64,000 nucleotides of DNA from Flavihumibacter cheonanensis (lineage in GTDB: Bacteria > Bacteroidota > Bacteroidia > Chitinophagales > Chitinophagaceae), in assembly GCF_022352215.1 (NCBI RefSeq), contig NZ_JAKRWF010000002.1, forward strand, positions 62,001 through 126,000. Direction: 5' to 3'. Shown here in pieces: positions 16,745 through 25,532 of the stretch (position 1 is its first letter; each line of letters starts with the position of its first letter). The notes under the pieces were generated by a model. The model was not told the DNA's origin. It saw only the letters and a list, made by a program, of their open reading frames with translations, and searched no databases. A program made the position numbers and the translations under genes.

Positions 16745-17071
16745 TTTGGCTGATTCGATTTTTTGCTTTTGATTCAATTATACCCATAATTGATTCAATT
16801 TTTCATGCTATTGAGTCAATTAATGGTCTCGAAATTGCCTTTTTTATATTTCGGAAGAGAGGCATTTTTGTGTTCTTACATTCAATATAATGCAGTCCCA
16901 GTAAGGATTTCAGCCTGAATTCCGGGAATAGAATCCAATTGGTCTGATGCAGCGAGATTCCTATTCTTTCATACACCCTACAGTATGCCTACGTACATCC
17001 TACGCTTAATAACTACTAATGAAAGCATTATCAATCGGTTATGAACCGACAGAATTGCATCATTGAATCAC
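16745..17071. other. Non-coding convergent intergenic region with TTGAnTCAA array
   Basis: No gene-sized frame or RNA gene is visible. Three copies of the palindromic core TTGAnTCAA begin at 16769, 16790 and 16811, exactly 21 bp apart. The second is a 13-bp perfect palindrome, AATTGATTCAATT (16788-16800). A degenerate CTGATTCGA lies at 16750. The remaining sequence to 17071 is AT-rich without clear signals. Confidence 0.6.
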
Positions 17072-17098
17072 AAAAAGGCCCGGATTATCCGGGCCTTT
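17072..17098 (-). terminator. Rho-independent terminator after nrdA
   Basis: Inverted repeat AAAGGCCCGGAT / ATCCGGGCCTTT (17074-17098) with a tiny loop. On the minus strand it is followed by a T-run (five A residues at 17072-17076 on the plus strand). It is well placed to end the nrdB-nrdA transcript. Confidence 0.85.
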
Positions 17099-17139
17099 AG
17101 CTTAAGTGGGTTGGTTTTTCGAGTATCCTTTTTTCATCC

Positions 17140-19494
17140 TTATGAGCCACAGCTGATGCAGCCATCCTGCATGGTGCAGACAGCGCCTTCCGCTACCTGG
17201 GTCTGGTCAACCAAAGGTGTCATAGTTTGTCCGCCCTGCTTTTCCACTGTAAACTGAACCGCCTGGGCTGCAGCCTGCGTACGTAGGTAATACATGCCGG
17301 TCTTCAGTCCCTTTTTCCAGGCGTAAAAATGCATGGAGGTTAACTTAGAGGCAGTGGGATTGCTTACAAACAAATTCAGACTCTGGCTCTGGCAGATATA
17401 GGCTCCTCTATCAGCCGCCATATCAATGATGGTCCGCTGTTTGATTTCCCATACGGTTTTATACAACTCACGAATCTCTTCCGGAATGCTGGTGATCTGC
17501 TGGATGGACCCATTGGCCGCAATTATCCGGTTTTTCATGTCATTATCCCACAGGCCCAATGCCACCAGGTCTTTCAGCAGGTGTTTGTTCACGATCACAA
17601 ATTCACCGCTCAACACCCTGCGACTGTAAATATTGGAGGTATAAGGCTCAAAACATTCATTGTTGCCAAGGATCTGGGAAGTAGAAGCAGTTGGCATCGG
17701 TGCTACCAGCAGGGAGTTGCGAACCCCGTGTTCAATTACCTCGTTGCGCAGTGTTTCCCAATCGTGTCTGCCGGATGGCTCCACCTTCCACAAATCAAAC
17801 TGGAACTGACCCTTCGATAAGGGAGAACCCTGGAAGGTTTCATAGGCCCCCTGTTGTTTGGCCAGGTCTTTACTGGCCGTCATAGCAGCAAAGTAGATGG
17901 TCTCGAATATATTACGGTTTAGCATAGCCGCTAATTCCGATTCGAAAGGCAGTCGAAGCAGGATGAACACATCCGCCAATCCCTGTACTCCCAAACCAAT
18001 CGGGCGATGCCGCAGATTGGAACGTTTGGCTTCCTCTACCGGGTAATAGTTGATATCAATTACCTTATTCAGATTGAGTGTTACCTGGTAGGTTACTTCA
18101 TATAATTTTTCAAAATCAAACTTGCCTTCTTTCACGAAACGTGGCAATGCCAGGGAAGCCAGGTTACATACCGCTACTTCATTGGGGTCGGTATATTCCA
18201 TGATCTCGGTACAGAGATTGGAACTCTTAATCGTACCCAGGTTCTGCTGGTTGGATTTAGCATTCGCAGCATCCTTGTACAAAAGGTAAGGTGTTCCGGT
18301 TTCAATCTGTGCATCGAGGATCGCAAACCAGAGTTCCTGTGCCTTGATGGTTTTGCGACCGCGACCTTCTTTCTCGTAGGTAGTGTACAGTTCTTCGAAA
18401 GCAGCACCATGGCAATCCTGCAGTCCGGGTGCTTCATGCGGACAGAATAATGTCCAGTCGCCATTGTCCTCTACCCTCTTCATAAACAGATCCGGGATCC
18501 ACAAGGCATAAAACAAATCGCGCGCGCGCAGTTCTTCCTTGCCATGGTTCTTACGCAGATCCAGGAATTCAAACACATCAGCATGCCAGGGCTCCAGGTA
18601 AATGGCAAAAGCCCCTTTTCGCTTACCCCCACCCTGGTCTACATAACGCGCGGTATCATTGAATACTCGCAGCATCGGAATGATTCCATTGCTGGTGCCA
18701 TTGGTGCCACCGATATAGGTACCGGTTGCCCGGATATTGTGAATTGCCAGCCCGATTCCACCCGCACTCTGTGAGATCTTGGCGGTTTGTTTCAGGGTAT
18801 CATAAATACCATCAATACTGTCTTCTTTCATCGTAAGCAGGAAACAACTGGAGAGTTGTGGCTTCGGTGTGCCTGCATTGAAAAGGGTAGGCGTAGCATG
18901 GGTGAACCAGCGTTCACTCATCAGGTTATAGGTTTTGATGGCCTGCTCCAGGTCGTCTTTGTGAATACCGATGGCTACACGCATGTACAAATGCTGCGGG
19001 CGTTCGGCAATCTTACCATTGATGCGCAAGAGATAGGATTTCTCCAGGGTCTTGAATCCGAAATAATCAAAACCGAAATCGCGGTCATAGATAATAGTGC
19101 TGTCCAGTAATTCTGCATTGGCTTCAATAACACTCATCACATCATCTGCAATCAGGGGCATACGTTTGCCGGTAGCCGCATCAATGTATTGATGTAAGGC
19201 CCGCATGGTATCGCTGAAAGATTTCTTTGTATTCTTATGCAGGTTACTCACTGCAATCCGGGAAGCCAACAGGGCATAATCCGGATGGCGGGTAGTAAGA
19301 CTGGCGGCAGTTTCGGCAGCGAGGTTATCCAGTTCGGTAGTAGTTACCCCATCATAGATACCTTCAATGGTTTTTTTCGCGATATCGTGTACATCTACTA
19401 GCGGACTCAATCCATAGGAGAGTTTCTGAATGCGGGCAGTGATCTTATCGAATTTTACGGACTCTTTTCGACCGTTTCTTTTTATAACAAACAT
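17140..19494 (-). CDS. nrdA: Ribonucleoside-diphosphate reductase class Ia, alpha subunit
   Basis: 784 residues. The ATP-cone ([22 protein letters not shown], residues 1-90) provides allosteric activity control. The catalytic barrel shows [12 protein letters not shown] (first redox Cys), [12 protein letters not shown] (Asn, Cys radical, Glu), [12 protein letters not shown] (second redox Cys) and [10 protein letters not shown] (the two radical-transfer Tyr). The C-terminus ends CISCGS, a CxxC pair that is re-reduced by thioredoxin or glutaredoxin. Second gene of the operon, 20 bp after nrdB, an inverted order relative to many nrdAB operons. Expression is predicted to fall when cobalamin is bound by the upstream riboswitch. 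Confidence 0.96.
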   Translation of the reverse strand: MFVIKRNGRKESVKFDKITARIQKLSYGLSPLVDVHDIAKKTIEGIYDGVTTTELDNLAAETAASLTTRHPDYALLASRIAVSNLHKNTKKSFSDTMRALHQYIDAATGKRMPLIADDVMSVIEANAELLDSTIIYDRDFGFDYFGFKTLEKSYLLRINGKIAERPQHLYMRVAIGIHKDDLEQAIKTYNLMSERWFTHATPTLFNAGTPKPQLSSCFLLTMKEDSIDGIYDTLKQTAKISQSAGGIGLAIHNIRATGTYIGGTNGTSNGIIPMLRVFNDTARYVDQGGGKRKGAFAIYLEPWHADVFEFLDLRKNHGKEELRARDLFYALWIPDLFMKRVEDNGDWTLFCPHEAPGLQDCHGAAFEELYTTYEKEGRGRKTIKAQELWFAILDAQIETGTPYLLYKDAANAKSNQQNLGTIKSSNLCTEIMEYTDPNEVAVCNLASLALPRFVKEGKFDFEKLYEVTYQVTLNLNKVIDINYYPVEEAKRSNLRHRPIGLGVQGLADVFILLRLPFESELAAMLNRNIFETIYFAAMTASKDLAKQQGAYETFQGSPLSKGQFQFDLWKVEPSGRHDWETLRNEVIEHGVRNSLLVAPMPTASTSQILGNNECFEPYTSNIYSRRVLSGEFVIVNKHLLKDLVALGLWDNDMKNRIIAANGSIQQITSIPEEIRELYKTVWEIKQRTIIDMAADRGAYICQSQSLNLFVSNPTASKLTSMHFYAWKKGLKTGMYYLRTQAAAQAVQFTVEKQGGQTMTPLVDQTQVAEGAVCTMQDGCISCGS

Positions 19495-19514
19495 GGTTAA
19501 ACGCTTTAATCAAT

Positions 19515-20480
19515 TTAAAAATCTTCATCGAGGGAGAAGGACTGTCCGGCTGCGCCAGTCATTACGCCTGATTTCTGGTAATCCCCTACTCTTTTTTCAA
19601 AGAAATTGGTTTTACCCTGCAGGGAAATCATCTCCATAAAATCAAATGGATTGGCGGTATTGAACATCTTCGGATAACCGAGTTCACTGAGCCAGCGGTC
19701 GGCAACAAACTCGATGTATTGTTGCATGAGGCGGGCATTCATCCCGATTAAATCAACCGGTAGCGCATCGGTGATGAATTCTTTTTCAATCGTAACCGCA
19801 TCGCCGATGATGCTGTACACCTGTTCCTGGGAGAGTTTCTCAGACAACATGCTGTAGAGCAGGCAGGCAAATTCGCAGTGCATGCCTTCATCGCGACTGA
19901 TCAGTTCATTGCTGAAGGTGAGTCCGGGCATGAGGCCGCGTTTCTTGAGCCAGAAAATGGAGCAGAAGCTACCACTGAAGAAAATGCCTTCTACGGCTGC
20001 GAAAGCAACCAGGCGTTCTGCAAAATTCCCCTGTTCGATCCAACGTAGGGCCCATTCTGCTTTTTTGGTAACTGCCGGAACAGTATCAATGGCATGAAAG
20101 AGGCGATCCTTTTCAACCGGATCTTTCACATAGGTATCAATCAGAAGGGCATAGGTTTCGGAGTGAATATTTTCCATCATGATCTGAAAACCGTAGAAGC
20201 AGCGGGCTTCGGGCAGTTGCACTTCACTCATGAAGTTCACGGCCAGGTTTTCGTTCACGATACCATCGCTGGCGGCGAAGAATGCCAGTACATGCGAAAT
20301 GAAGTGACGCTCGCCATCATTGAGGTTGGCCCAGTCGGCGAGATCGGCACTGAGGTCAATTTCCTCGGCGGTCCAGAAGCTGGCTTCATGTTTTTTATAC
20401 ATTTCCCAGATGGCGGGATATTTAATGGGGAGGATCACAAACCGATCCTTGTTTTCCTTCAGCAACACTTCGTTTTGCAT
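19515..20480 (-). CDS. nrdB: Ribonucleoside-diphosphate reductase class Ia, beta subunit
   Basis: 321 residues. The di-iron site and radical Tyr appear in [13 protein letters not shown] (Glu, His, then the Tyr position) and in [13 protein letters not shown] (Glu, His of the second ligand set). An additional carboxylate is in the N-terminal [12 protein letters not shown]. Because the Tyr is present, this looks like a Tyr-radical class Ia subunit rather than the Tyr-less class Ic type. It generates the radical that NrdA uses to reduce ribonucleotides. First gene after the cobalamin riboswitch; its ATG lies 20 bases beyond the riboswitch's distal hairpin. Confidence 0.95.
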   Translation of the reverse strand: MQNEVLLKENKDRFVILPIKYPAIWEMYKKHEASFWTAEEIDLSADLADWANLNDGERHFISHVLAFFAASDGIVNENLAVNFMSEVQLPEARCFYGFQIMMENIHSETYALLIDTYVKDPVEKDRLFHAIDTVPAVTKKAEWALRWIEQGNFAERLVAFAAVEGIFFSGSFCSIFWLKKRGLMPGLTFSNELISRDEGMHCEFACLLYSMLSEKLSQEQVYSIIGDAVTIEKEFITDALPVDLIGMNARLMQQYIEFVADRWLSELGYPKMFNTANPFDFMEMISLQGKTNFFEKRVGDYQKSGVMTGAAGQSFSLDEDF

Positions 20481-20500
20481 GGTAGTATATTTAGATAGAT

Positions 20501-20724
20501 GTATCAGTTATCCGCGGGGGCAAGGGCTGATACGTCCTGGGCTTGCAGAGTCTGCAGTCCCGATGCGTGTTGCCTATGCCGGTACCTTACGCGGGAAGGT
20601 CCTAACAAAACAAAATCGGCAGGTATCTGGCTTTGCGCCTAAGCACATTACAGTTGCCCGTCAGCCCACGAGTTACACGTGGTTCCCTATTAATCAGCAG
20701 AAGTTGCACCTGCTGAACCGATGT
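20501..20724 (-). promoter_or_regulatory. Cobalamin riboswitch upstream of nrdB-nrdA
   Basis: Read on the minus strand, the aptamer (about 20722 to 20615) has P1 ATCGG/CCGAT, P2 GCAGGT (20713-20708) with ACCTGC (20624-20619), the AGGGAA box (20688-20683), the L5 segment CGGGCAACTGTAA (around 20660-20648) and the B12 box GCCAGATACCTGCC. This is the conserved core of Bacteroidetes cobalamin riboswitches. The distal hairpin GTATCAG/CTGATAC (20533-20501) carries TTGCCC in its loop (20523-20518), complementary to GGGCAA of L5 (20659-20654). That is the expected L5-L13 kissing pair. The hairpin ends 20 bases before the nrdB ATG, pointing to translational control. Confidence 0.88.
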
Positions 20725-20894
20725 TGTGATGACAAGAACTGGACACGAAAGTAGGGGTAAGGGAAGGAGGAAGGGGTTGAATCTTTTTCACACCTGTGGA
20801 AAGAAAGCCCAAACTCAGATGGAGTGCAGACTTAGCAATAAAGTAATGTAAGGGAAAAGGAAATCTTCGATAGGGATTCAGTAAATTAACAGCT
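20725..20894. other. Intergenic region between divergent riboswitch and DUF5690 gene
   Basis: Must hold the promoters for both the riboswitch transcript (minus) and the DUF5690 operon (plus). The best minus-strand -7 candidate is TACTTTCG (20755-20748), two bases from consensus. No convincing plus-strand box was found. Confidence 0.35.
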
Positions 20895-22181
20895 ATGTTG
20901 AACCGGATACTCAAGGGGCCTGATTCCCGTACGCAGCAACTTGCCATCGTTATCCTGGCATCTTTTGCTGCTTTTACCACCTATTTCTGTATGTATGGGT
21001 TTCGAAAGGCGATCAGTGCGGGAACTTTTGAGGGCATGATGGCATTTGGGATCAGTTTCAAATCTGCTATCGTAATTGCCCAGGTGCTGGGATATATGAC
21101 TTCCAAGTTTATTGGGATCCGTTTCATTTCGGAGATCAATCCGGCTAAAAGGGGTACTTATATATTGACCCTGATTGGAGGTGCGCATCTTTGTTTGTTG
21201 CTGATGGCGTTGATACCCCTGCCCTATAATGTGTTATTCCTTTTTTTGAATGGTATGTGCCTGGGGCTGATATGGGGACTGGTATTCAGTTATATTGAAG
21301 GAAGAAAATATACCGATCTGATCGCACTTATTCTGAGCATCAATTTTATATTCAGTTCGGGAGTAGTGAAGACGGTAGGCCGTATCAGCATTGAATCCTG
21401 GGGAGTTTCAGAACTGATGATGCCTTTTGTAACCGGCGCTATCTTTTTACCCTTGCTATTTTTATCGGTTTATTTATTAGGTAAGATACCTCCACCTGCG
21501 GAGACGGAAAAAAAGGAAAGGGGTGAGCGCATCCGGATGGACAAATCGCAGCGGAAAGAGCTGATCCGGTTGTTTCTACCGGGCCTTACCGCCATTGTAT
21601 TGATCAATCTACTGCTGACTATTCTGAGGGATATCAAGGATAATTATGCGGTTGAAATGTTGCTGGTACTGGAGCCGGGAGCATCGCCTGGCATCTTTGC
21701 CCAAATGGAAACCATCGCCTCTGTGGCAGTGTTTTTTTTATTACTGACCTTAACGGGCATTCATAATCATTTTAAAAGTTTGTATCGCCAGCACCTGGTA
21801 ATTGGGCTGGGATTTCTTACAGTGCTCATTTGCTCCCTTGGCATTTCCAACAACTGGGGATCTGCCATTTTCTGGCTGGTGACCTTTACCATCGGGCTTT
21901 ATCTCAGTTACAATGCGCTGCAATGTTTGTTCCTCGAACGATTTATTGCGGCTTTCAAAGTGAAGGGTAATATCGGCTTCTTTTTTTACCTGATGGATTC
22001 GGTAGGTTACCTGGGAAGTTGCTTTTTGATTTTAAACAAGGAGTTATTTAATGCGCAGACCAACTGGCTTCCTTACTTTATAAAGATCAGCTGGATCTTT
22101 GGTATTGTGGGTGCTGCCATGGTAGCGTACAGTTGGTTTTATTTCAGTCGCAAGTATAAATCTCAACCTGTTCTCTTATAA
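20895..22181 (+). CDS. MFS-like membrane protein, DUF5690 family
   Basis: 428 residues, very hydrophobic, with about 11-12 membrane segments (for example VILASFAAFTTYFCMYGFRK, LIGGAHLCLLLMALIPLPY, IFWLVTFTIGLYLSYNAL) and a short basic cytoplasmic loop near the middle (ETEKKERGERIRMDKSQRKE), as in 6+6 major facilitator transporters. I believe it belongs to the Bacteroidetes DUF5690 family. The next gene starts 6 bases later and encodes an aminophosphonate-associated FAD oxidoreductase, so an organophosphonate such as 2-aminoethylphosphonate is a reasonable substrate guess. Regulator-like loss of transport function, as in some MFS sensors, cannot be excluded. Confidence 0.7.
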   Translation: MLNRILKGPDSRTQQLAIVILASFAAFTTYFCMYGFRKAISAGTFEGMMAFGISFKSAIVIAQVLGYMTSKFIGIRFISEINPAKRGTYILTLIGGAHLCLLLMALIPLPYNVLFLFLNGMCLGLIWGLVFSYIEGRKYTDLIALILSINFIFSSGVVKTVGRISIESWGVSELMMPFVTGAIFLPLLFLSVYLLGKIPPPAETEKKERGERIRMDKSQRKELIRLFLPGLTAIVLINLLLTILRDIKDNYAVEMLLVLEPGASPGIFAQMETIASVAVFFLLLTLTGIHNHFKSLYRQHLVIGLGFLTVLICSLGISNNWGSAIFWLVTFTIGLYLSYNALQCLFLERFIAAFKVKGNIGFFFYLMDSVGYLGSCFLILNKELFNAQTNWLPYFIKISWIFGIVGAAMVAYSWFYFSRKYKSQPVLL

Positions 22182-22186
22182 ATTAT

Positions 22187-23344
22187 ATGCAACCCAAACA
22201 TTTTGATCTGATCGTGGTAGGAGCCGGCGTGCTCGGCAGTTTTCATGCTTATCATGCCGCGAAAAAAGGATGGAAGGTATTAATGATTGAGAAGGATGAA
22301 AAGCCGGCCGATGCATCTGTCCGCAATTTTGGAATGATCATTCCATCCGGAATGGCAAAAGGGGAATGGAAGGAATATGGCAGGAGGAGCATGGAGATAT
22401 ACCGGTCGATTCAGAGCAGTTTTGACATCACGCTGCGTGCCAATGGTTCTATTTACCTGGCATCTGACAATACGGAAGCTACACTGTTGGAAGAGCTTGC
22501 TGCAATTAATGAAAAAGACGGATATGCCTGTACGTTAGTAAGCAAGGAAGATTGTCTGTTGCAATATCCGGGATTACGGGCTTCTTATTGTCAGGGCGGA
22601 TTATATTTTCCGGATGAAATAACGGTGGAGCCTAACCGCATGGTGCATCACCTGATCGCTTATATGAAGGAGCAGTTGGGACTGCTATATAAATCCAACA
22701 CCCTGGTGAAGTCAGTAGTTTATCAGTCAGATCGTGCCTGGGTAGAAACAGGAAACGGCGAGCAATTCAGTTCTAATTATGTGGTGATCTGTTCAGGAAG
22801 GGAGTTTAAAACCCTGTATCCTTCTTTGTTTGCGAATGCCGGCATTGAGTTGGTCAAGTTGCAGATGATGCAGACTACACCGATGCCGGATTATGAACTG
22901 AAGGGGTCCATTTTCGGTGGACTTAGTATCAGACGATATGAGAGTTTCCGGGAGTGTCCTTCCTTTGAAAAGTTGCAGGCAGCGCAGATAGAGAGCCGCT
23001 TCAAAAAATGGGGGATTCATGTGTTGTTCAAACAGGCGATGGATGGCAGTATGATCATAGGTGATTCACATGAATATGCGCCTATTGATCAAACGGATTC
23101 ATTGGGATTTGAGTACAAGCAGGTAATTGAAGATATCATTCTGCAGGAGGCGCAGCGAATGATCCGCCTGCCGCACTGGAATATTGCCAAAACCTGGAAT
23201 GGGTATTATACACAAAGTAAGGAGCAGGATATATTCCGTGAATATGCGGATACGAATATCCTGGTCCTTACTGCAATTGGAGGGAAAGGCATGACGGCTA
23301 GTCCGGCTGTTGCGGAAAAAACCATCAGCCAATGGACTAATTAG
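22187..23344 (+). CDS. FAD-dependent oxidoreductase, aminophosphonate-associated (TIGR03364-like)
   Basis: 385 residues of the glycine oxidase / D-amino-acid oxidase (DAO) superfamily. The N-terminal dinucleotide fold is LIVVGAGVLGSFHAYHAAKKGWKVLMIEKDE, followed by SVRNFGMIIPSG in the FAD-binding region. The C-terminal ILVLTAIGGKGMTASPAVAEKTI closes the FAD site. The overall pattern and neighbours fit the TIGR03364 group found in phosphonate catabolism loci. Related enzymes oxidise N-alkylated or free aminophosphonates to aldehydes. Convergent with, and overlapping by 8 bases, the PhnZ-like gene. Exact substrate not determined. Confidence 0.82.
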   Translation: MQPKHFDLIVVGAGVLGSFHAYHAAKKGWKVLMIEKDEKPADASVRNFGMIIPSGMAKGEWKEYGRRSMEIYRSIQSSFDITLRANGSIYLASDNTEATLLEELAAINEKDGYACTLVSKEDCLLQYPGLRASYCQGGLYFPDEITVEPNRMVHHLIAYMKEQLGLLYKSNTLVKSVVYQSDRAWVETGNGEQFSSNYVVICSGREFKTLYPSLFANAGIELVKLQMMQTTPMPDYELKGSIFGGLSIRRYESFRECPSFEKLQAAQIESRFKKWGIHVLFKQAMDGSMIIGDSHEYAPIDQTDSLGFEYKQVIEDIILQEAQRMIRLPHWNIAKTWNGYYTQSKEQDIFREYADTNILVLTAIGGKGMTASPAVAEKTISQWTN

Positions 23345-23915
23345 CCTGTTGACGTCCAATAATATACTGCGTCAGTTTTTGTTTCAGTTCATCCAGTTCG
23401 GGAAGAGGTTTGCCTTCGATCTTGGCAGCTTCATCCCAGGTGCGCATGCGGATATACAGATCAAAAAGCGGATCGGCTTCAAAGGCTTTTGCCTCCGCTT
23501 CTTCCATTCTACCACCCTGGTATTCGAGGGTCTTTTTACTGGCTTCTGAAAGCTGCTCATAGTAGGAAGGGTATTTCCAGGTGAGGTAACGTTTGGCATT
23601 CACATGAGAGGCGATGAGTTTACACATGCGTTCTCCCATACCCAGGCCAAGCAGCCAATCGGCCCCCACTTTTTCATGATCCATTACGCCATAGCCATCC
23701 ATGGTTTCAGACACATCGTGCACAGGAAGGAGGTGACCAACATCGTGCAGGAAGGCAGCGAGCACCACTTCATCGTCGTAGCCTTCTTCCATTGCGAGCT
23801 GAGCAGCCTGTACCATGTGTTCGAGCTGGGAAACTTTTTCGCCAGCGTATTCTTCTGCGCCGAATTGTTCGTAAAGCGAGAAGATCTGGTTGGTTAGTTC
23901 TTGTGGAGTTGTCAT
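23337..23915 (-). CDS. PhnZ-like HD-domain di-iron oxygenase (phosphonate degradation)
   Basis: 192 residues. The HD-domain metal ligands are His33 (QLEH), His57-Asp58 (FLHDVGH), His80 (MDHEKVGAD), His104 (ASHVNAKRYL) and Asp161 (RTWDE). Their spacing is essentially that of PhnZ, and Tyr23 and Glu26 (EEYAGE) correspond to the PhnZ Tyr/Glu lid pair. SEASKKTLEYQGG is a further family signature. PhnZ cleaves 1-hydroxy-2-aminoethylphosphonate to glycine and phosphate. The usual PhnY hydroxylase is not in the window. It lies tail-to-tail with the FAD oxidoreductase. Confidence 0.85.
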   Translation of the reverse strand: MTTPQELTNQIFSLYEQFGAEEYAGEKVSQLEHMVQAAQLAMEEGYDDEVVLAAFLHDVGHLLPVHDVSETMDGYGVMDHEKVGADWLLGLGMGERMCKLIASHVNAKRYLTWKYPSYYEQLSEASKKTLEYQGGRMEEAEAKAFEADPLFDLYIRMRTWDEAAKIEGKPLPELDELKQKLTQYIIGRQQAN

Positions 23916-23926
23916 AATTCAAATTT

Positions 23927-23964
23927 AAAAAGCGCAAGGCGACCCAATAAAGGAATCGCCTCGC
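23927..23964 (-). terminator. Rho-independent terminator after susD-like gene
   Basis: On the minus strand GCGAGGCGA (23964-23956) pairs with TCGCCTTGC (23942-23934), including one G-T wobble, followed by a T-rich tract to about 23927. It ends the SusC/SusD transcript in front of the phnZ-like start. Confidence 0.7.
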
Positions 23965-23983
23965 GGATTTGGTTGTTTTTAGT

Positions 23984-25507
23984 TTATTTGTTTACCCAGG
24001 TAGCTGTGTTTTGAGTATCTTCTCCCTGGCGGGCAACAGCTTCGTTGCGGTTGGTAGCATTTAATGCCTGCTCAGATTGAGGATAGATATAACGAACCGG
24101 AACCTTGTTGTCGTTCAGGTTAGCCGGACCAGGAATAACTTCCGGCATACGGGTACGACGCCATTCAAACCAACCTTCAAGTCCGTTGAAGTAAAGCGCT
24201 ACCCATTTTTGCAAGGCAATCTTAGCCAGTTTTTCCTGTGGTGTGCCGGTATAGGCAACTCCTGACTGCGTAAGATAATCAGCCGGCATGGCCAGGTTAA
24301 TATTGTACTGTGCAGGCACTACCCCTCTCCAGTATTCGAAGTTGGCATTGATACCATTCAGGTAGTAGGTTTCAGCTGTACCTGTAGTGATGAGTTCTTT
24401 TTCGCGTGCTTCAGCCAGCAGGAACTGCAATTCAGCATAGGTCATCAGTAGCGCCTGGGGAGCATCGGGAACCGGTGGGGCCTGACCATTATCATTACAA
24501 ACCAGGCAGGCGAATGTATAACCAACGCGGCTTACACCCTGCGGACCTCCATTGTAATTCAGCGCATCCACATCACCCAAACCGTTTGGAATACCTTCAA
24601 TTCGAGGAGTTCCTGCAGCTACAGAAGCCTGTGAAGGTCTGCCAAATATATTCAAACGGGGATCATTAAGCGCAGTTAACCGATCATCCAAGGATTTACT
24701 AACCCGGAATTCATCAAAGGAACCTACCCGGTTTTCATACAAGGGCCATTGGTTGGGAGCCAGTGCCAGGTATTTCATTGCAGCATTATCCGCATTACCG
24801 GTAAAGATGGGGTTGTTGGCTGGATCGCTTACGATGGCCTGCATTTCTGCTTTTACATCTTTCTTGGCTGAAATTCTCAGCAGGTAACGCAACCTGAGAG
24901 AGTTAGCCAATTTTCTCCATTTCATGATAGCAGAGGGGCCTCCGCCATACAGGATATCCCCTGCAATACTGGTAGTGCTTACCGCCAGAATTTCATTGGC
25001 AGTTTTCAGATCTGCCAGGATGCCATTGTAGATGGATTCCTGTGTGTCATATTTAGGTGTATAAATACCATCACTCTTGGCTTTGCCAGCTTCTGAATAA
25101 GGAATATCACCATAGGCTTCAGTAGCCTGGGCAAACATCCAGGACTTCAGAATCAGGGCAACTGCATTGTACGCATTGGTATTATCACTTCCTACTTTAT
25201 TGAAAATATTCTGCAGGTTACGATAGTTTCCATACACGTTGTTCCAGATACCGTTTTGCTCGTTCCAGAGATAACGGTCTTCATTTACGAACTGAATCTT
25301 TGCGTGGTATTGCACAACAATATTTCCAATTCCCCAGGCTTCAAACACCTGCTGATTCATAGCACTACGGATAACGCCACTTAAAAGGAGATCCGGATTC
25401 ACATCAATAGGAACGTTCCCATTGGTGTTGATCTCTTCAAAATCTTTGGTACATCCTGCCAACATCCCCATTATCAGAAACGGCAGGGTTATTTTAAGAA
25501 ATTTCAT
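23984..25507 (-). CDS. SusD/RagB-like nutrient-binding outer-membrane lipoprotein
   Basis: 507 residues. The signal peptide ends in MGMLAGC, giving a lipid-anchored surface protein. DFEEINTNGNVPIDVNPDLLLSGVIRSAMNQQ and the TPR-like helices that follow mark the SusD_2 subgroup (nutrient-binding OM lipoprotein). The C-terminal LQKWVALYFNGLEGWFEWRRTRMPEV is characteristic. It forms the lid over the TonB-dependent SusC partner, whose gene ends 25 bp upstream. Adjacent genes are not glycoside hydrolases, so the substrate need not be a glycan. Members of this subgroup also serve peptide or small-molecule uptake. Confidence 0.95.
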   Translation of the reverse strand: MKFLKITLPFLIMGMLAGCTKDFEEINTNGNVPIDVNPDLLLSGVIRSAMNQQVFEAWGIGNIVVQYHAKIQFVNEDRYLWNEQNGIWNNVYGNYRNLQNIFNKVGSDNTNAYNAVALILKSWMFAQATEAYGDIPYSEAGKAKSDGIYTPKYDTQESIYNGILADLKTANEILAVSTTSIAGDILYGGGPSAIMKWRKLANSLRLRYLLRISAKKDVKAEMQAIVSDPANNPIFTGNADNAAMKYLALAPNQWPLYENRVGSFDEFRVSKSLDDRLTALNDPRLNIFGRPSQASVAAGTPRIEGIPNGLGDVDALNYNGGPQGVSRVGYTFACLVCNDNGQAPPVPDAPQALLMTYAELQFLLAEAREKELITTGTAETYYLNGINANFEYWRGVVPAQYNINLAMPADYLTQSGVAYTGTPQEKLAKIALQKWVALYFNGLEGWFEWRRTRMPEVIPGPANLNDNKVPVRYIYPQSEQALNATNRNEAVARQGEDTQNTATWVNK

Positions 25508-25532
25508 ATAAAAGAGTTGGATGGGTTAGTGA

